Assembly (NCBI GenBank): GCA_964017235.1
Contig: OZ024933.1
Span: forward strand, 94,393,432 to 94,457,431
Direction of reading: 5' to 3'
DNA: 64,000 nt
Origin: Sabellastarte sp. h YS-2021
Lineage: Eukaryota > Annelida > Polychaeta > Sabellida > Sabellidae
The notes under the pieces were generated by a model. It was not told the DNA's origin. It did not search any database and saw only the letters and a list, made by a program, of their open reading frames with translations. Below, piece after piece: positions 46,301 through 54,601 of the stretch (the first letter of the stretch is position 1; each line of letters starts with the position of its first letter). Position numbers and translations under genes: made by a program.

Positions 46301-48127
46301 TATATGTGCAACGTCATAGTGTGACCTTGATTTGACCTTTAACCTTTGCGGTAGTGACCTTGACCTATAAAATCTTGTCTGGGCTATATTTCGGATACTG
46401 TAAGGTGTAGGAAGCTGATACTAGGTGAGGACATTGGTTGGGGGTAGTAGGTGTGCAACGTCATGGTGTTACCTTGATTTGACCATTGACCCTGCCGTAG
46501 TGAACTTGACCTATAAAACCTGGTCCGGGCTATATCTTGGAAACCGTAAGGTGTAGGAAGTTGATACTTGGTAGGGACATTGGTTAGGGGGTGTAGGTGT
46601 GCTGCGTCATAGTGTAACCTTGATTTGACCTTTGACCTTGCTGTAGTGACCTTGACCTATAAAATCTTGTCCAGGCTATATCTCAGAGACTGTAAGGTGT
46701 AGGAAGTTTATACTTGGTAGGGGCATTGGTTGAGGGTTTTAGGTGTGCAACGTCATGGTGTGACACTGATTGACCTTTGACCTTGCTGTATTGACCTTTA
46801 AAATCTTGTTGCACCTTTGGGTCTGTCTGTTGATGCAGATTAACCACTGTTAAAGTCATATTAGAATTCATTAAGAATTTGCTTTTGCTAGTTCCCATTG
46901 TAACAGATGGAATTTCATCAAGTGAGCCACAGGCTTTTCTCCAACACCACACATAAGCATTCATTGAATGTATTGCCACTTCTGTATGCATGGGTAATAT
47001 TCAAAACATCTAAACCATAATTCGGCCATTTTTGGTTTACTGATAAATGCTGTCATTTTATTATTGAATTATCTTGTTTTAATACTTCATCTTTACATAT
47101 ATTTCTTTTCCTTAGATATTATTTTCTCTACTTAAGTATTATTTGGCCCTTAATATAACTGACACTGCTCTGAAACTATCTTGAACTTTGTACTGTTACA
47201 CTACTTCTATATCTCATGGTGTTGAAAAATATTTCCCCAGGCTGTGGGGTATGGACATCTCTGATGCTATTTTTTATATTCACTGATGCCCCTGTATATA
47301 TGTCAGCCATTTTCACATTCTCTCTTTGAATATGGATTTATTTAACCCATAAAGCAAACAAAATGATGGATAATAAAAGTAAAACATCCCTCATTAGAGA
47401 TATACAGAAAAAAATATATCACTCGTCAAGATTAACAATATAATACTCGTGCTACACACTCGTATAATATTGTTATCTTCATTCATGATACATTTTTTCC
47501 ATATATGTCATTCGGGAAGTTATCCAATTGTATTTTCTCACATCTTTCATATGCCTCCTTCAGGTCTCCTTTGAAAACCACACGGGCAAACATCTGGACG
47601 AATTACCAAGCACTTGCAAGATATGCGACAAAAAGTTTGTCAGCGACAAAGAGCTCCAGTATCACATGAAACGTACCCACGTGCCCCAGGAGAAGAAGTA
47701 CCAGTGTCACCTGTGTAACCACCGAACCAACCTGAAGGGAAACCTCAACATGCACATGAAGACCCACAGCGAGGAACGGCCCCATAAGTGTAAACAGTGC
47801 GGGAAAAGCTTCAAGGCCATGAGTAACCTGAGAATCCATGAGAATGGCCATTTAGAGGTGAAGCCGTATCCTTGTTCGCATTGTTCGAGTACATTCGGGA
47901 CACAGAACTACCTCTGGGCTCATCAGTTGCGAGTCCACGGCATAGAAAAGCCGTTCAAATGCGAGGTTTGCGAAAGGTCGTACGCAACCGAGTATCAGCT
48001 GAAAACGCATCTGTTATTGCACAAGCAGTCGTCATTGGAAACGGGAGATGCGAGTTTTACCGTGGCAGCGGCGACAAAGCTACAGCCGTTAGAGCAACAG
48101 AAGCTGGATTTCAGTTCATTTAATTGA
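30783..48127 (+). CDS. Multi-C2H2 zinc-finger protein, eight coding exons, about 1263 residues
   Basis: Join 30783-31351, 31841-32085, 37102-37404, 38014-38161, 39690-40716, 42180-42976, 44117-44255, 47564-48127. The exons total 3792 nt, every junction is GT-AG, and the phases agree. Residues 1-135 are acidic and Ser-rich with two CxxC pairs, and about 33 C2H2 fingers follow. Fingers 1-18 form five repeats of a module (RHLxxH, 1-3 residues, CGxC). Fingers 19-33 are more varied, with the last five in exon 8. Likely a nuclear DNA- or RNA-binding regulator; the target is unknown. An in-frame TGA at 30774 supports the start. I cannot name an orthologue. Strong homology between modules and conserved finger spacing make it a real, functional gene. 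Introns are loaded with repeats. Confidence 0.92.
31352..31840 (+). other. Intron 1 of the zinc-finger gene
   Basis: 489 bp, phase 2, bounded by GTATGT and TTTTTTCCCTCCGCAG. No repeat recognised inside. Confidence 0.85.
31841..32085 (+). CDS. Zinc-finger gene, coding exon 2
   Basis: Fingers 3-4 (CEVCGKVF...H and CEFCELKFKQKSH...H), completing module I, then a Ser-rich tail. The first base completes the lysine codon split by intron 1. The donor is GATG/GTAGGT, phase 1. Confidence 0.9.
32221..33437 (+). mobile_element. Hairpin-ended tandem-array element (P5), old copy in intron 2
   Basis: Begins TCCCACAGC with TATTGTTTTCACCCATGG shortly after, and ends CCAGGCTGTGGGGTATGG (33421-33438), as does the element at 45705-47253. 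In between are about six diverged units of roughly 140-150 bp with GGAAACCGTAAGGTGTAGG-type motifs and repeated TGACCTTGA motifs. More diverged than P4; the 5' hairpin is degraded. Confidence 0.65.
33438..34150. other. Intron 2 spacer with an orphan hairpin
   Basis: At 33857-33883 AACCCCAGCC and GGCTGGGTT form a strong hairpin followed by CCGGGCGGCGG. This is the same layout as the starts of the array elements, but no array or matching end follows before P2 begins, so it may be a truncated start. Confidence 0.45.
34151..36681 (+). mobile_element. Hairpin-ended tandem-array element (P2) with two interleaved arrays, intron 2
   Basis: The 5' hairpin AAGCGACCC/GGGACGCTT (34151-34172) is followed by a lead-in with CAAATTTGGCAGG. 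Array a has units of about 165 bp carrying CGAAAACCGTGCTAGATAGA and GGCGGCCATTTTGAATTT; it runs 34547-35130 and resumes at about 36240-36580. Array b (133-bp units) sits within it. The 3' end has GGGACGCTTTG and the perfect hairpin GTTTTTGC-TAT-GCAAAAAC (36663-36681). Ends match P1 at 27241-28908. Confidence 0.75.
35138..36206 (+). repeat. 133-bp tandem array, eight units
   Basis: AGCTTTCAC (or AACTTTCAC) recurs at 35138, 35271, 35405, 35541, 35674, 35807, 35940 and 36073, and again at 36207, so the spacing is 133 bp with small deviations. Units share GTGAAGTTTCAGACCC and ACCTACTCAAAATGAGTAAA, the latter an internal palindrome. Very regular and probably recently amplified. Confidence 0.92.
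36682..37101. other. Distal end of intron 2
   Basis: No repeat recognised. Ends in a good acceptor, TTTTTCTTATTTCAG, before exon 3. Confidence 0.6.
37102..37404 (+). CDS. Zinc-finger gene, coding exon 3
   Basis: Begins by completing the GCA codon across intron 2, then a short linker, then fingers 5-7 and the start of finger 8 (CEYCG) of module II. Intron 3 (phase 1) splits finger 8 just after its CxxC. The donor is TGTG/GTAGGT. Confidence 0.9.
37405..38013 (+). other. Intron 3 of the zinc-finger gene
   Basis: 609 bp, phase 1. No repeat recognised. The acceptor is CACACTTATGTAG, weak in pyrimidines, but the resulting finger (CEYCG joined to KKFKQKPHLRGH) is an exact family match. Confidence 0.85.
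38014..38161 (+). CDS. Zinc-finger gene, coding exon 4
   Basis: Completes finger 8 (KKFKQKPHLRGHITSFH) and adds a Lys-rich linker (KKNEKKTGRKK, possible nuclear localisation signal). The donor AGCAG/GTGAGA at 38162 is followed directly by a SINE whose target-site duplication includes this donor; see the SINE entry. Confidence 0.88.
38175..38409 (-). mobile_element. S1 SINE inserted at the exon 4 splice donor
   Basis: A tRNA-headed SINE read on the - strand (GGTGTAGCGGTTAGAGTG and GGTTCGAATCT). Perfect 13-bp duplications GTGAGAGAATGGA flank it (38162-38174 and 38410-38422). The left copy is the exon 4 donor itself, so the insertion created a second GTGAGA 248 bp downstream. Reading past the first donor meets TAG at once. 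Confidence 0.93.
38466..39070 (-). mobile_element. hAT-like MITE, older copy of the 44297 family, intron 4
   Basis: Starts TAGGGGTGGGTCGGTATC, and the interior is the reverse complement of parts of 44297-44795 (around AAACATACTC/GGGGTATGTTTC, the TGGAAGGAAG/CTTTCTTCCA motifs and ACTGCCATG/CATGGCAGT). The right end is too worn to place, and no clear duplication was found. Confidence 0.6.
39115..39425 (+). mobile_element. SINE family S2 with tRNA-like head, intron 4
   Basis: The head carries GTTGGTTCGATCCTAGG, a good tRNA B-box. The body matches the other S2 copies (CCCCAGTGGCAGG, AATCTCAAGGACATTG) and the tail GTAGTAAATGAGACAATGCA. This is the only copy here showing that S2 is tRNA-derived. 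Confidence 0.8.
39690..40716 (+). CDS. Zinc-finger gene, coding exon 5
   Basis: The largest exon, 342 residues, coding modules III, IV and V (fingers 9-18). Module III has four fingers (ending CELCDKKFKQKSHLNGH); IV and V have three. Finger 18 is degenerate (CELC...KHKSSQGANH, seven residues between the histidines). The acceptor is TATACTTTGCAG; the donor is CATCAG/GTTAGT, phase 0. Confidence 0.92.
41160..41375 (-). mobile_element. SINE with 5S rRNA-like module, intron 5
   Basis: On the - strand it reads CTGAAGTTAAACAGCAATGG then GTTAGTACTGGGAATGGGTG, like the central and 3' part of 5S rRNA. After it comes CTCTGATGGCTTTGCGGCTC, shared with the copy at 10677-11056, and before it the shared GCGAGCCTCGCACTTC-type module. 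Divergence from 5S excludes a functional rRNA gene. Confidence 0.72.
41580..42135. mobile_element. MITE related to 59722-60311, intron 5
   Basis: Begins GGGGCCAGTTTCACAAAAGG, followed by repeated AGACTTA motifs. The segment near 41970-42045 is the reverse complement of 59845-59920 (TCACATGACACAGAAAACCA). The right end is worn and abuts the exon 6 acceptor. Coding frames inside are not convincing. Confidence 0.55.
42180..42976 (+). CDS. Zinc-finger gene, coding exon 6
   Basis: About 265 residues with fingers 19-26, from CARCYRGVSSKNALMRH to CETCGKKCSSIWTLQLH. Linkers vary and few are of the TGEKP type. The donor AATCACAG/GTATGT, phase 2, splits the arginine codon after the last histidine. Confidence 0.92.
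42977..44116 (+). other. Intron 6 of the zinc-finger gene
   Basis: 1140 bp, phase 2. Contains the hAT-like MITE at 43311-43691. Acceptor GTTTCTGTAATTTCAG. Confidence 0.85.
43311..43691. mobile_element. hAT-like MITE, 381 bp, intron 6
   Basis: Termini CAGTGCTGCGACGATG and the complement of GATTTCACAGCACTA, with perfect 8-bp duplications GTTACTAC (43303-43310, 43692-43699). Interior has GTTCGATAGTTCG-like motifs and their complements. Confidence 0.9.
44117..44255 (+). CDS. Zinc-finger gene, coding exon 7
   Basis: Short exon with finger 27 (CGICGKSYIRQSQYNKHIRLH) and the first half of finger 28 (CDKCGRSYSSK). The rest of finger 28 is at the start of exon 8. The donor is TCAAAG/GTATGT, phase 0. 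Confidence 0.9.
44297..44795. mobile_element. hAT-like MITE, 499 bp, intron 7
   Basis: Termini TAGGGACGGGTCGGTA and TACCGACCCATCCCTA, with perfect 8-bp duplications CTCAGTAT (44289-44296, 44796-44803). Begins only 41 bp downstream of the exon 7 donor. Related, in opposite orientation, to 38466-39070. Confidence 0.92.
44804..45704. other. Intron 7 spacer
   Basis: AT-rich. 45200-45640 contains sequence similar to dispersed segments at 33970-34080 (AAGAGGA...GTAGA near ATCTGGCAA) and 23830-23930. No coding exon fits: the flanking exons 7 and 8 join in phase. Confidence 0.5.
45705..47253 (+). mobile_element. Hairpin-ended tandem-array element (P4), 146-bp units, intron 7
   Basis: The 5' hairpin TACCCCACAGCCC/AGGGCTGTCAGGGTA (45705-45735) is followed by TATTGTTTTCACCCATGG and a (GGGC)n run. 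Then come seven units with GTAAGGTG (or GTAAAGTG) at 45815, 45961, 46107, 46253, 46400, 46546 and 46692. The spacing is 146 bp in five intervals and 147 in one. The 3' end is CCAGGCTGTGGGGTATGG (47237-47254). Related to P5. Confidence 0.82.
47254..47563. other. Distal end of intron 7
   Basis: AT-rich, no repeat recognised. Ends in the acceptor TATGCCTCCTTCAG. Confidence 0.7.
47564..48127 (+). CDS. Zinc-finger gene, coding exon 8 (terminal)
   Basis: Starts VSFENHTGKH, completing finger 28, then fingers 29-33 (CKIC, CHLC, CKQC, CSHC, CEVC). These have the most canonical linkers in the protein (HSEERPHKC, HLEVKPYPC, HGIEKPFKC). A Ser/Thr/Gln-rich tail of about 40 residues ends at TGA 48125-48127. 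It is the best-preserved DNA-binding array of the protein. Confidence 0.93.
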   Translation, partial: VSFENHTGKHLDELPSTCKICDKKFVSDKELQYHMKRTHVPQEKKYQCHLCNHRTNLKGNLNMHMKTHSEERPHKCKQCGKSFKAMSNLRIHENGHLEVKPYPCSHCSSTFGTQNYLWAHQLRVHGIEKPFKCEVCERSYATEYQLKTHLLLHKQSSLETGDASFTVAAATKLQPLEQQKLDFSSFN

Positions 48128-48197
48128 GAGAGGAAAATCATTTTTATGAAGGCTTCGCATGTGGAAGGTGACTTCAGATTTTTACCATGGTTTCTCG

Positions 48198-48586
48198 TAG
48201 GGGTGTTGCGGTAGCAATTTTTTGCTTCCGGTTTCCCGTCTATCACTTCCCGGTCGGTTACCGGTTAACCGTCTCTTATTTAAGAAAACATGAGAACCAA
48301 ATACTTTCCATACTGTAAAACAGGAATTCTAACATGACACAGATGTGTTCTCGATTCTGATTGGCTAAACAACGAAATATATGGTTTCTGCAAATTATCG
48401 CTCATTATGGCTTAGGTATTACAGTAAAAGGCAAATAAAAGTGGATTATGGCACTTATTTTGTGTGTAAGGTTAGTAAAGTTTCTTTAAATTGAAGTATA
48501 AGCGGAAAACCGGTAACTGCATATTTGACGGTTTACAGTATTTTTTTTACCGTACCGACGATACCGGTACTACCGCAACACCCCTA
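48198..48586. mobile_element. hAT-like MITE, 389 bp, in the probable 3' UTR
   Basis: Termini TAGGGGTGTTGCGGTA and the perfect complement TACCGCAACACCCCTA, with 8-bp duplications GTTTCTCG (48190-48197, 48587-48594). Starts 70 bp after the stop codon. It contains the first AATAAA downstream of the stop (48434-48439). Confidence 0.93.
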
Positions 48587-50413
48587 GTTTCTCGATGCAT
48601 TATAGTGGTTGCAAGTATGCATTTTCATATGCAAGTTTTAAATGCTTAAAAATAACCTACAATATGTGTGCAATCTGGTGTCCAGTTGTCCTTTTTTGTT
48701 TAGATTTACCCATAAAATTCTGATTTAGACTGAACAAATACGCAGCAAGTGCAAATGCGAAGGCCAATGTGTCATATTCCAAATAGCACGTGTTCTTTAC
48801 TGTTGGGACACCATTTGACAAGTGCTAACTCCAGACAGTATTCTATTTACCTTCAGCGTATGTGTACAGTTGATTGAAAACAATTGAAATTAGTCACAAC
48901 AAAGATTCGAAATTGTCAAATGGTCGATCTGAGTTTGTATTGACTTGCAGTTTAGTGATTTAACTAAAGAGTAATTCACACTTGATGCTATATTTATCTG
49001 TTGTTTTGTTTGTAAAGGATCACTATATTTTTGTTGAAGTTATGTATCATATTTACATTACTGAGGTGTCGATATTCATTTAGCCACTGACAATAAATTA
49101 GAACTGGGTTTCAGTGAAGCTTGAAGCTATCAATTGATTCTACCCACTGTTTGTTATCAGGGCTATACAATATTTATCTCTGTTTGTTTATTATTGATTT
49201 CCGTTTTCTGATGAGCAAAATAACTATCAAGTATATACCGTATATTTTATGTACAGCATTATGTTGAACAAATGGAAGAAATGCTTTGGACAGCAATTTA
49301 AAATTGAGTTTTCAGTGGTATGAAAGTACTGAAAATCGGCATGCATTCTGTTAACCAAAAATATTGCCAGTAAATGACGGCATTTCTGTTTAATCAGGAA
49401 AGTATAACAATTTTCTCTTGAATATTTCTGAATACAAGTATTAGTGTATTCTGAATGGGTAAACAAAGTTGTGAAAAGTGATTTTTTATGAGACAGATTT
49501 TGTGTTCTTAAAAGAAAAATTGTTGACAAATTATGAACAAAAATATTATACAAAGAATTTCACATATTTACAAACAAACATTTACTAGTGCTTCATGAAT
49601 TTATACCTGTTGTTGATTTAATATTTGGATTTTGTTTACTTTTTAGTGTTTACTGAAATATCAAATAACTTACTTTGTTGTGGATGCAATAATTGTATTA
49701 TATGTAGAATTCACTATGTTGTGAAAGTTTGGTTATTTTTGTTGTCAGTTGAGATAATAGTCAATTTTTAATATCTGATTCCATATTCCACATTATTTCT
49801 CAGATTTACTTCCCTGAGAATTTTCCCGAGAAATTTATATCTAAATTTTTTTTTTCTCAGATGTCTTTCAGAAATTGATCCTACTGGTGAAATTGCCACA
49901 GAATTAGAGAAATTACTCTGAATATGAATTTCTCAATTTTTGAAAATATTTTTTAAACAATGACAAATTATGACATTGGTAGTATCAACTAAAAACAAGT
50001 ATCCTGACTATTTCAGCTGTATAAAAACTATACTTTTACAGCAGTTTTGAAAAAGAAATTTCACAAATCTTTGAACTCACTGGCTTGTTATTGCTGCCAG
50101 CAGAAGTGGCTTGCGTGCATATTTATGTCACTTGGCACCGCGTAAATGAACAATAAATAATAAAATTTCCTTATATGGCTGTAACTTTCCTATTTGTGGT
50201 CAGATTCTAATCAATGTTTCACCATTATGTTAAGTTTAATGAGATACAAATTTGATACCAAATTACCTTAAATATTTCAAGGATGTGTGTGCTTTCCTTC
50301 CTTAGGTAACTTATGGCTTCTGGCAGAATCCGGTCACTGCTTGAAAATTAATGCGAGCTTATAACAGGCTTATAACTTGTTGTTGTACTTGTTAGATTGT
50401 TGTGGTATTAGTT
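48587..50413. other. Possible 3' UTR and intergenic DNA
   Basis: AT-rich with no coding signal. AATAAA at 49092-49097 is a candidate polyadenylation signal outside the MITE. The transcript end cannot be fixed from sequence alone. Confidence 0.4.
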
Positions 50414-53400
50414 ATATCCCCAGACGAAAGTCGGGGATATATTGGATTCAGGTCCGTCGCGCCGCCGCCGCCGTAGAAATTTCCTTGTGGACGCGATAAC
50501 TCAAAAACAAATTAATATTTTTTTTTCAAACTTGGTACACATGTTAAGGGTGCCCAAAGGAAGATCCCTATTTTAAGGTGACCTTAAACTCCCAGTAAAA
50601 AAGAACTTATGGCCACCTTAAGGTCAGAAATTGCACTTTTGGCCACTTAGAGCCCTGTAGGTCACAAACTGTGATGCTCAGCTGGCTGAAATTTTACCTG
50701 ACAACACATTAATATGTTCTTAGTACATGTGCCGAAAATCATGACTTTAAGTTGAGGAGAAAATTGTGTTTGAGGCCCATAAATACCCCCACTTAGGGAT
50801 TTTTTGCTATACTTTACACATATTTTGCCCTATAATTTGGAAGTGATAATTCTGATGAGTCTCAAACTGCGCTAGGTATAACTTTGATATGTAATCCTTG
50901 TCTGTAGAAAATTTTAGGGCTGTAGGTTTACCCAAAGGGGTCGACTTAAGGTCTCAAAAGTGCCCACAGAGACCCAATTTATGCACTTTTTGCCACTTTC
51001 AAGCACTGTAGCTTTCAAAGTATGTCTCTCATCTAAGTTAAATATCATCTGGGAATATATCTATGTGTTTTCTTATATGTGCCCCAACATTTAGGCCTTT
51101 AATAGACAGTTAACCTGTGTATCAGGACCATAAACACCCACCCGAGTGACCCTTATAAGACATTTTTCACATCTTTTTCCCTGTAACTTGGAAATGGTAA
51201 GTCTGAGAAGTTTCAAACTGTATTAGATATATATTCTGTGTGTAATCTTAGTATGTAACAGATTTTAAGTCTGAAGCTTTAATTTTGAAGGTCAAATTGA
51301 GGTCTCTAAAAGGCTCCCAAAGACCCAATATTTGGACTTTTTGCTACTTTTAAGCCCTGTGACTGTCAAACTATGTGACTGATAGAGCTCAAATCCTATC
51401 TGAGAAGATATTAGTATGTTATTTTTATATGTGCCAAAAATTAAGGCTTTAAGAAGACATTTAACCTGTGTATGAGGACCATAAATCCCCACCCGAGTGA
51501 CCATTTTTAGACATTTTTCACATATTTTTCCCTGTAACTTGGAAATGGTAAGTCTAAGAAGTTTCAAACTGTATGAGATGCATATTCTATGTGTAATCTT
51601 AGTATGTGACAAATTTTAAGTCTGAAGCTTTAATTTGAAGGCCACATTTAGGTCTCTAGAAGGCCCCATAAAGACCCAGTATTTGGACTTTTTGCCAATT
51701 TTAAGGCCTGTGACTGTTAAACTATGTGACTGATAGAGCTGAAATCTCATCTGGGAATACATTATTATGTTCTTTTTACATGTGCCAAAAATCAAGGCTT
51801 CAAGTGGACATTTAACCTGTGTATGAGGACCTTTAACACCCACCTGAGTGACCCTTTTAAGACATTTTTCACATATTTTGCTCTGTAACTTGGAAATGGT
51901 AAGTCTGAGAAGTTTCAAACTTTATTAGATACATATTCTATGTGTAATCTTAGTATGTAACAAATTTTAAGTCTGAAGCTTTAATTTGAAAGCCACATCG
52001 AGATCTCTAAAGGCCCACAATGACCCAATATTTGGACTTTTTACCACCTTTAAGCCCTGTAACTGTTAAACTATGTGATTGATGGAGCTGAAATCCCATC
52101 TGGGAATGCATTATTATGTCCTTTTTACATATGCCGAAAATCAAGGTTTTTAGTAGACATTTAACCTGTGTATGAGGGCCATAGACACTCGCCCAAGTGC
52201 CTTTTTTGACATTTTTTCCGTATTTTGCCCTGTTATTTGGAAATGCTTAGTGTGACAAGTCTTAAACTGTATTATATATGATTTTTGTTTGTTATGTATG
52301 TCCCCCCAAAAAGTTTCAGATCTGTAGTTTAATTGCTAAGGTCTCTTTAACAATTGTAAAATGCCCACAGAAACCCAATTTATGGATATTATGCCACTTT
52401 AAAGCCCAGTAACTGTCAAACTATGTGGGTTATAGAGCTGAAATCTTTGAATTTTTAAAAGGAAATGCCTGTCTATTTAAATTTTGAATATTAATAATGT
52501 TATGGCTATCTTAGTCTTTTAAGAACTTATTTTTGTGTGTTATACCTCTGCTTGCTGAGTTTTTCACTTTTTAAAATGAAACTGGTGAAACATATTGAAG
52601 TAGACAAAATGGACACTTTAAGTGAGCTTTAAGTCCCAATATTAATGAAATTATATCCTTATGTAGTAAAACTAGGGGATTTTTAACCCTCAACTAGCCC
52701 AGTTTTATTCAACTTGCCTCAGTTAATTTTGGCACAGCTCCTACAGTTATGAACTCATTTCAGTTGATAATCACATACTTAAAATTCTCAATTCTTTTTG
52801 TATTTGAGTACCCCTTTTATATAGATTGTTTGTTTACCATTTATGCTCAACCCACATCCCCCACCCGGATTCCCCCCACCCACCTCTGGGACCTCCAGCT
52901 ATATTGAGTGACACTAAATAAACAAAGGTATTTAATGATATCAGATGAGAAACAAAGAACTCAATGGGGTTGCAGATCTTGTGTAATAGTGAGAGAGGTG
53001 TGGAGAAGGGGAGAGGGGTGGGGGTGGGAGGTGGTGGGCTTCATTACATATAACACAAAGGGGAGTCAGAACTGAGATTGTGTCACATATTTAGGTTGCA
53101 TATATATGGACCACATATATAGGTATAGAGGAAATGAATAACTGAAAACAATTTGCAAATTCTAAAAATAATATAATAAAATAATAATATAAATAATTTT
53201 TTTTTAAATAATATTTTATTTGTGAACAAATATAGAAACAGATATGCGCTTTTGGGATTATGAATTTTAGAATGGACATTGAATCATCAATCATTTAAAT
53301 ACTTTGAAGGAAGATTGAAAAATATGATGAGTTGAGTTAAAAATAATATTTTATTTGTCAGCAAATATAGAAACAGATATGCTCTTTTGGGATTATTATT

Positions 53401-53644
53401 TTAGAATGGACATTCAATCATCAATCATTTAAATACTTTGAAAATAGGTTTAGAGTTATCATTGCAGGAAGATTGAAAATATAATTTGAGTTATATATTC
53501 GGCGTCTGGGGATACACCATCTTCCTTGGGGAGATATAAACAGAGTAGATTGATGTGCTGAAGTTCATATAATAATGGGTAATTATGTTTTAAAAAATTC
53601 CCGATCAAAACCTGTGGCGTGAGTGATGACCTGTCTGGGGATAT
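50414..53644 (+). mobile_element. Hairpin-ended tandem-array element (P6), units of about 350 bp
   Basis: The 5' hairpin ATATCCCCAGAC-GAAA-GTCGGGGATAT (50414-50440) has a GNRA-type loop. Then come a (GCC)n segment, a lead-in with AACTTGGTACACATGTTAAG, and about five to six units of roughly 350 bp. Each has TTTTTGCCACTTTTAAGCCC-like and CCTGTAACTTGGAAATGG-like motifs, near 50635, 50986, 51334, 51688, 52034 and 52385 for the first. The 3' stem complement GTCTGGGGATA occurs twice, at 53504-53514 and 53633-53643, so the true end is ambiguous. Confidence 0.65.
53206..53450 (+). repeat. Tandem duplication of about 135 bp
   Basis: Two copies of a segment beginning AAATAATATTTTATTTGT (53206 and 53341) and containing GAAACAGATATG and GAATGGACATT. 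Lies near the end of the P6 element. Confidence 0.85.
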
Positions 53645-54354
53645 GTTGGCGCCGAGTTGGCCCAATCTAGTTGTAAATTGTTATTGCATATTTATTCTGA
53701 GCTATGTTAGCAATTCTGTTCATCTTTGGGATTTTTTACAGTAAATCAGTCAATCGTTGGTGTCCCTATTGCACAGATTGGAATAAATAATTAACACAAG
53801 CTTTAAACTATAGATATTACAAATATCTAAAATATGATTGTTTTTTCTTCTCTTTTTTTTTACAAATGTTTGATCAATGATAAATATCGATCGGTGTATA
53901 TGTGTGTTAAAATGACAGTAATTCATAATTATATTAATATATCATTGGTGAATTTGTTATTATCATTCTATTTTTATTGAAATTGCAATCATATTTTGCA
54001 TGTGTAGAGTAATTTCTGTTTGTTTGGACTGAAGTAGATGTAGTATGATATATATGCTGGGATGTGTGACACTTAAGTTTCAAATCAAAGTACTTTTTTT
54101 TTGAAAGTACACTTATTTGTAAGTGTTAATCTTGAAAGTTATATTCAGACTAGTTGAATATCCATTTGCAGTGGGTGATATTGTTGTCCATTTTGCATTA
54201 TTCAAAAGTTCATTTTTAAAACGCTTCTAAAATGATCATGCAAATATCTCTCTGCAGTTTGTTAATATCAAGTTTAATATCCTATGGCCAAAATCGTAAA
54301 ATAAAATAAAGAATATAGTAGCTTATTACTGTGTAACTTTGTAATAATACTTCA
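53645..54354. other. AT-rich non-coding DNA
   Basis: Nothing recognised. Confidence 0.5.
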
Positions 54355-54366
54355 CTGTAGGGGAGG

Positions 54367-54589
54367 GGCTACAGGTAACACACTGGCCTCCCACTTCTGA
54401 GAAAGGCGGTTCAAACCCCAGACCCTTCTTGGGAAAAGTTGCTGGTTGCTTACCGATGGCGGGCAGTTTACAGTATAGAACCTTGACCAACTATATGTAG
54501 TGGTTTCCTCTGCCCTTAAAAGTACCCGTCGTGATATGACCTGCACATTATTGAAAGCAAAGTTAAAACCCAAGTAAATAAATGAATTG
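54367..54589 (+). mobile_element. S1 SINE with 12-bp target-site duplication
   Basis: tRNA-like head (CTACAGGTAACACACTGG, then GGCGGTTCAAACCCC), S1 body (CAGTATAGAACCTTGACC, TACCCGTCGTGATATGAC), and tail AAGTAAATAAATG. Perfect duplications CTGTAGGGGAGG flank it (54355-54366, 54590-54601). Confidence 0.92.
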
Positions 54590-54601
54590 CTGTAGGGGAG
54601 G

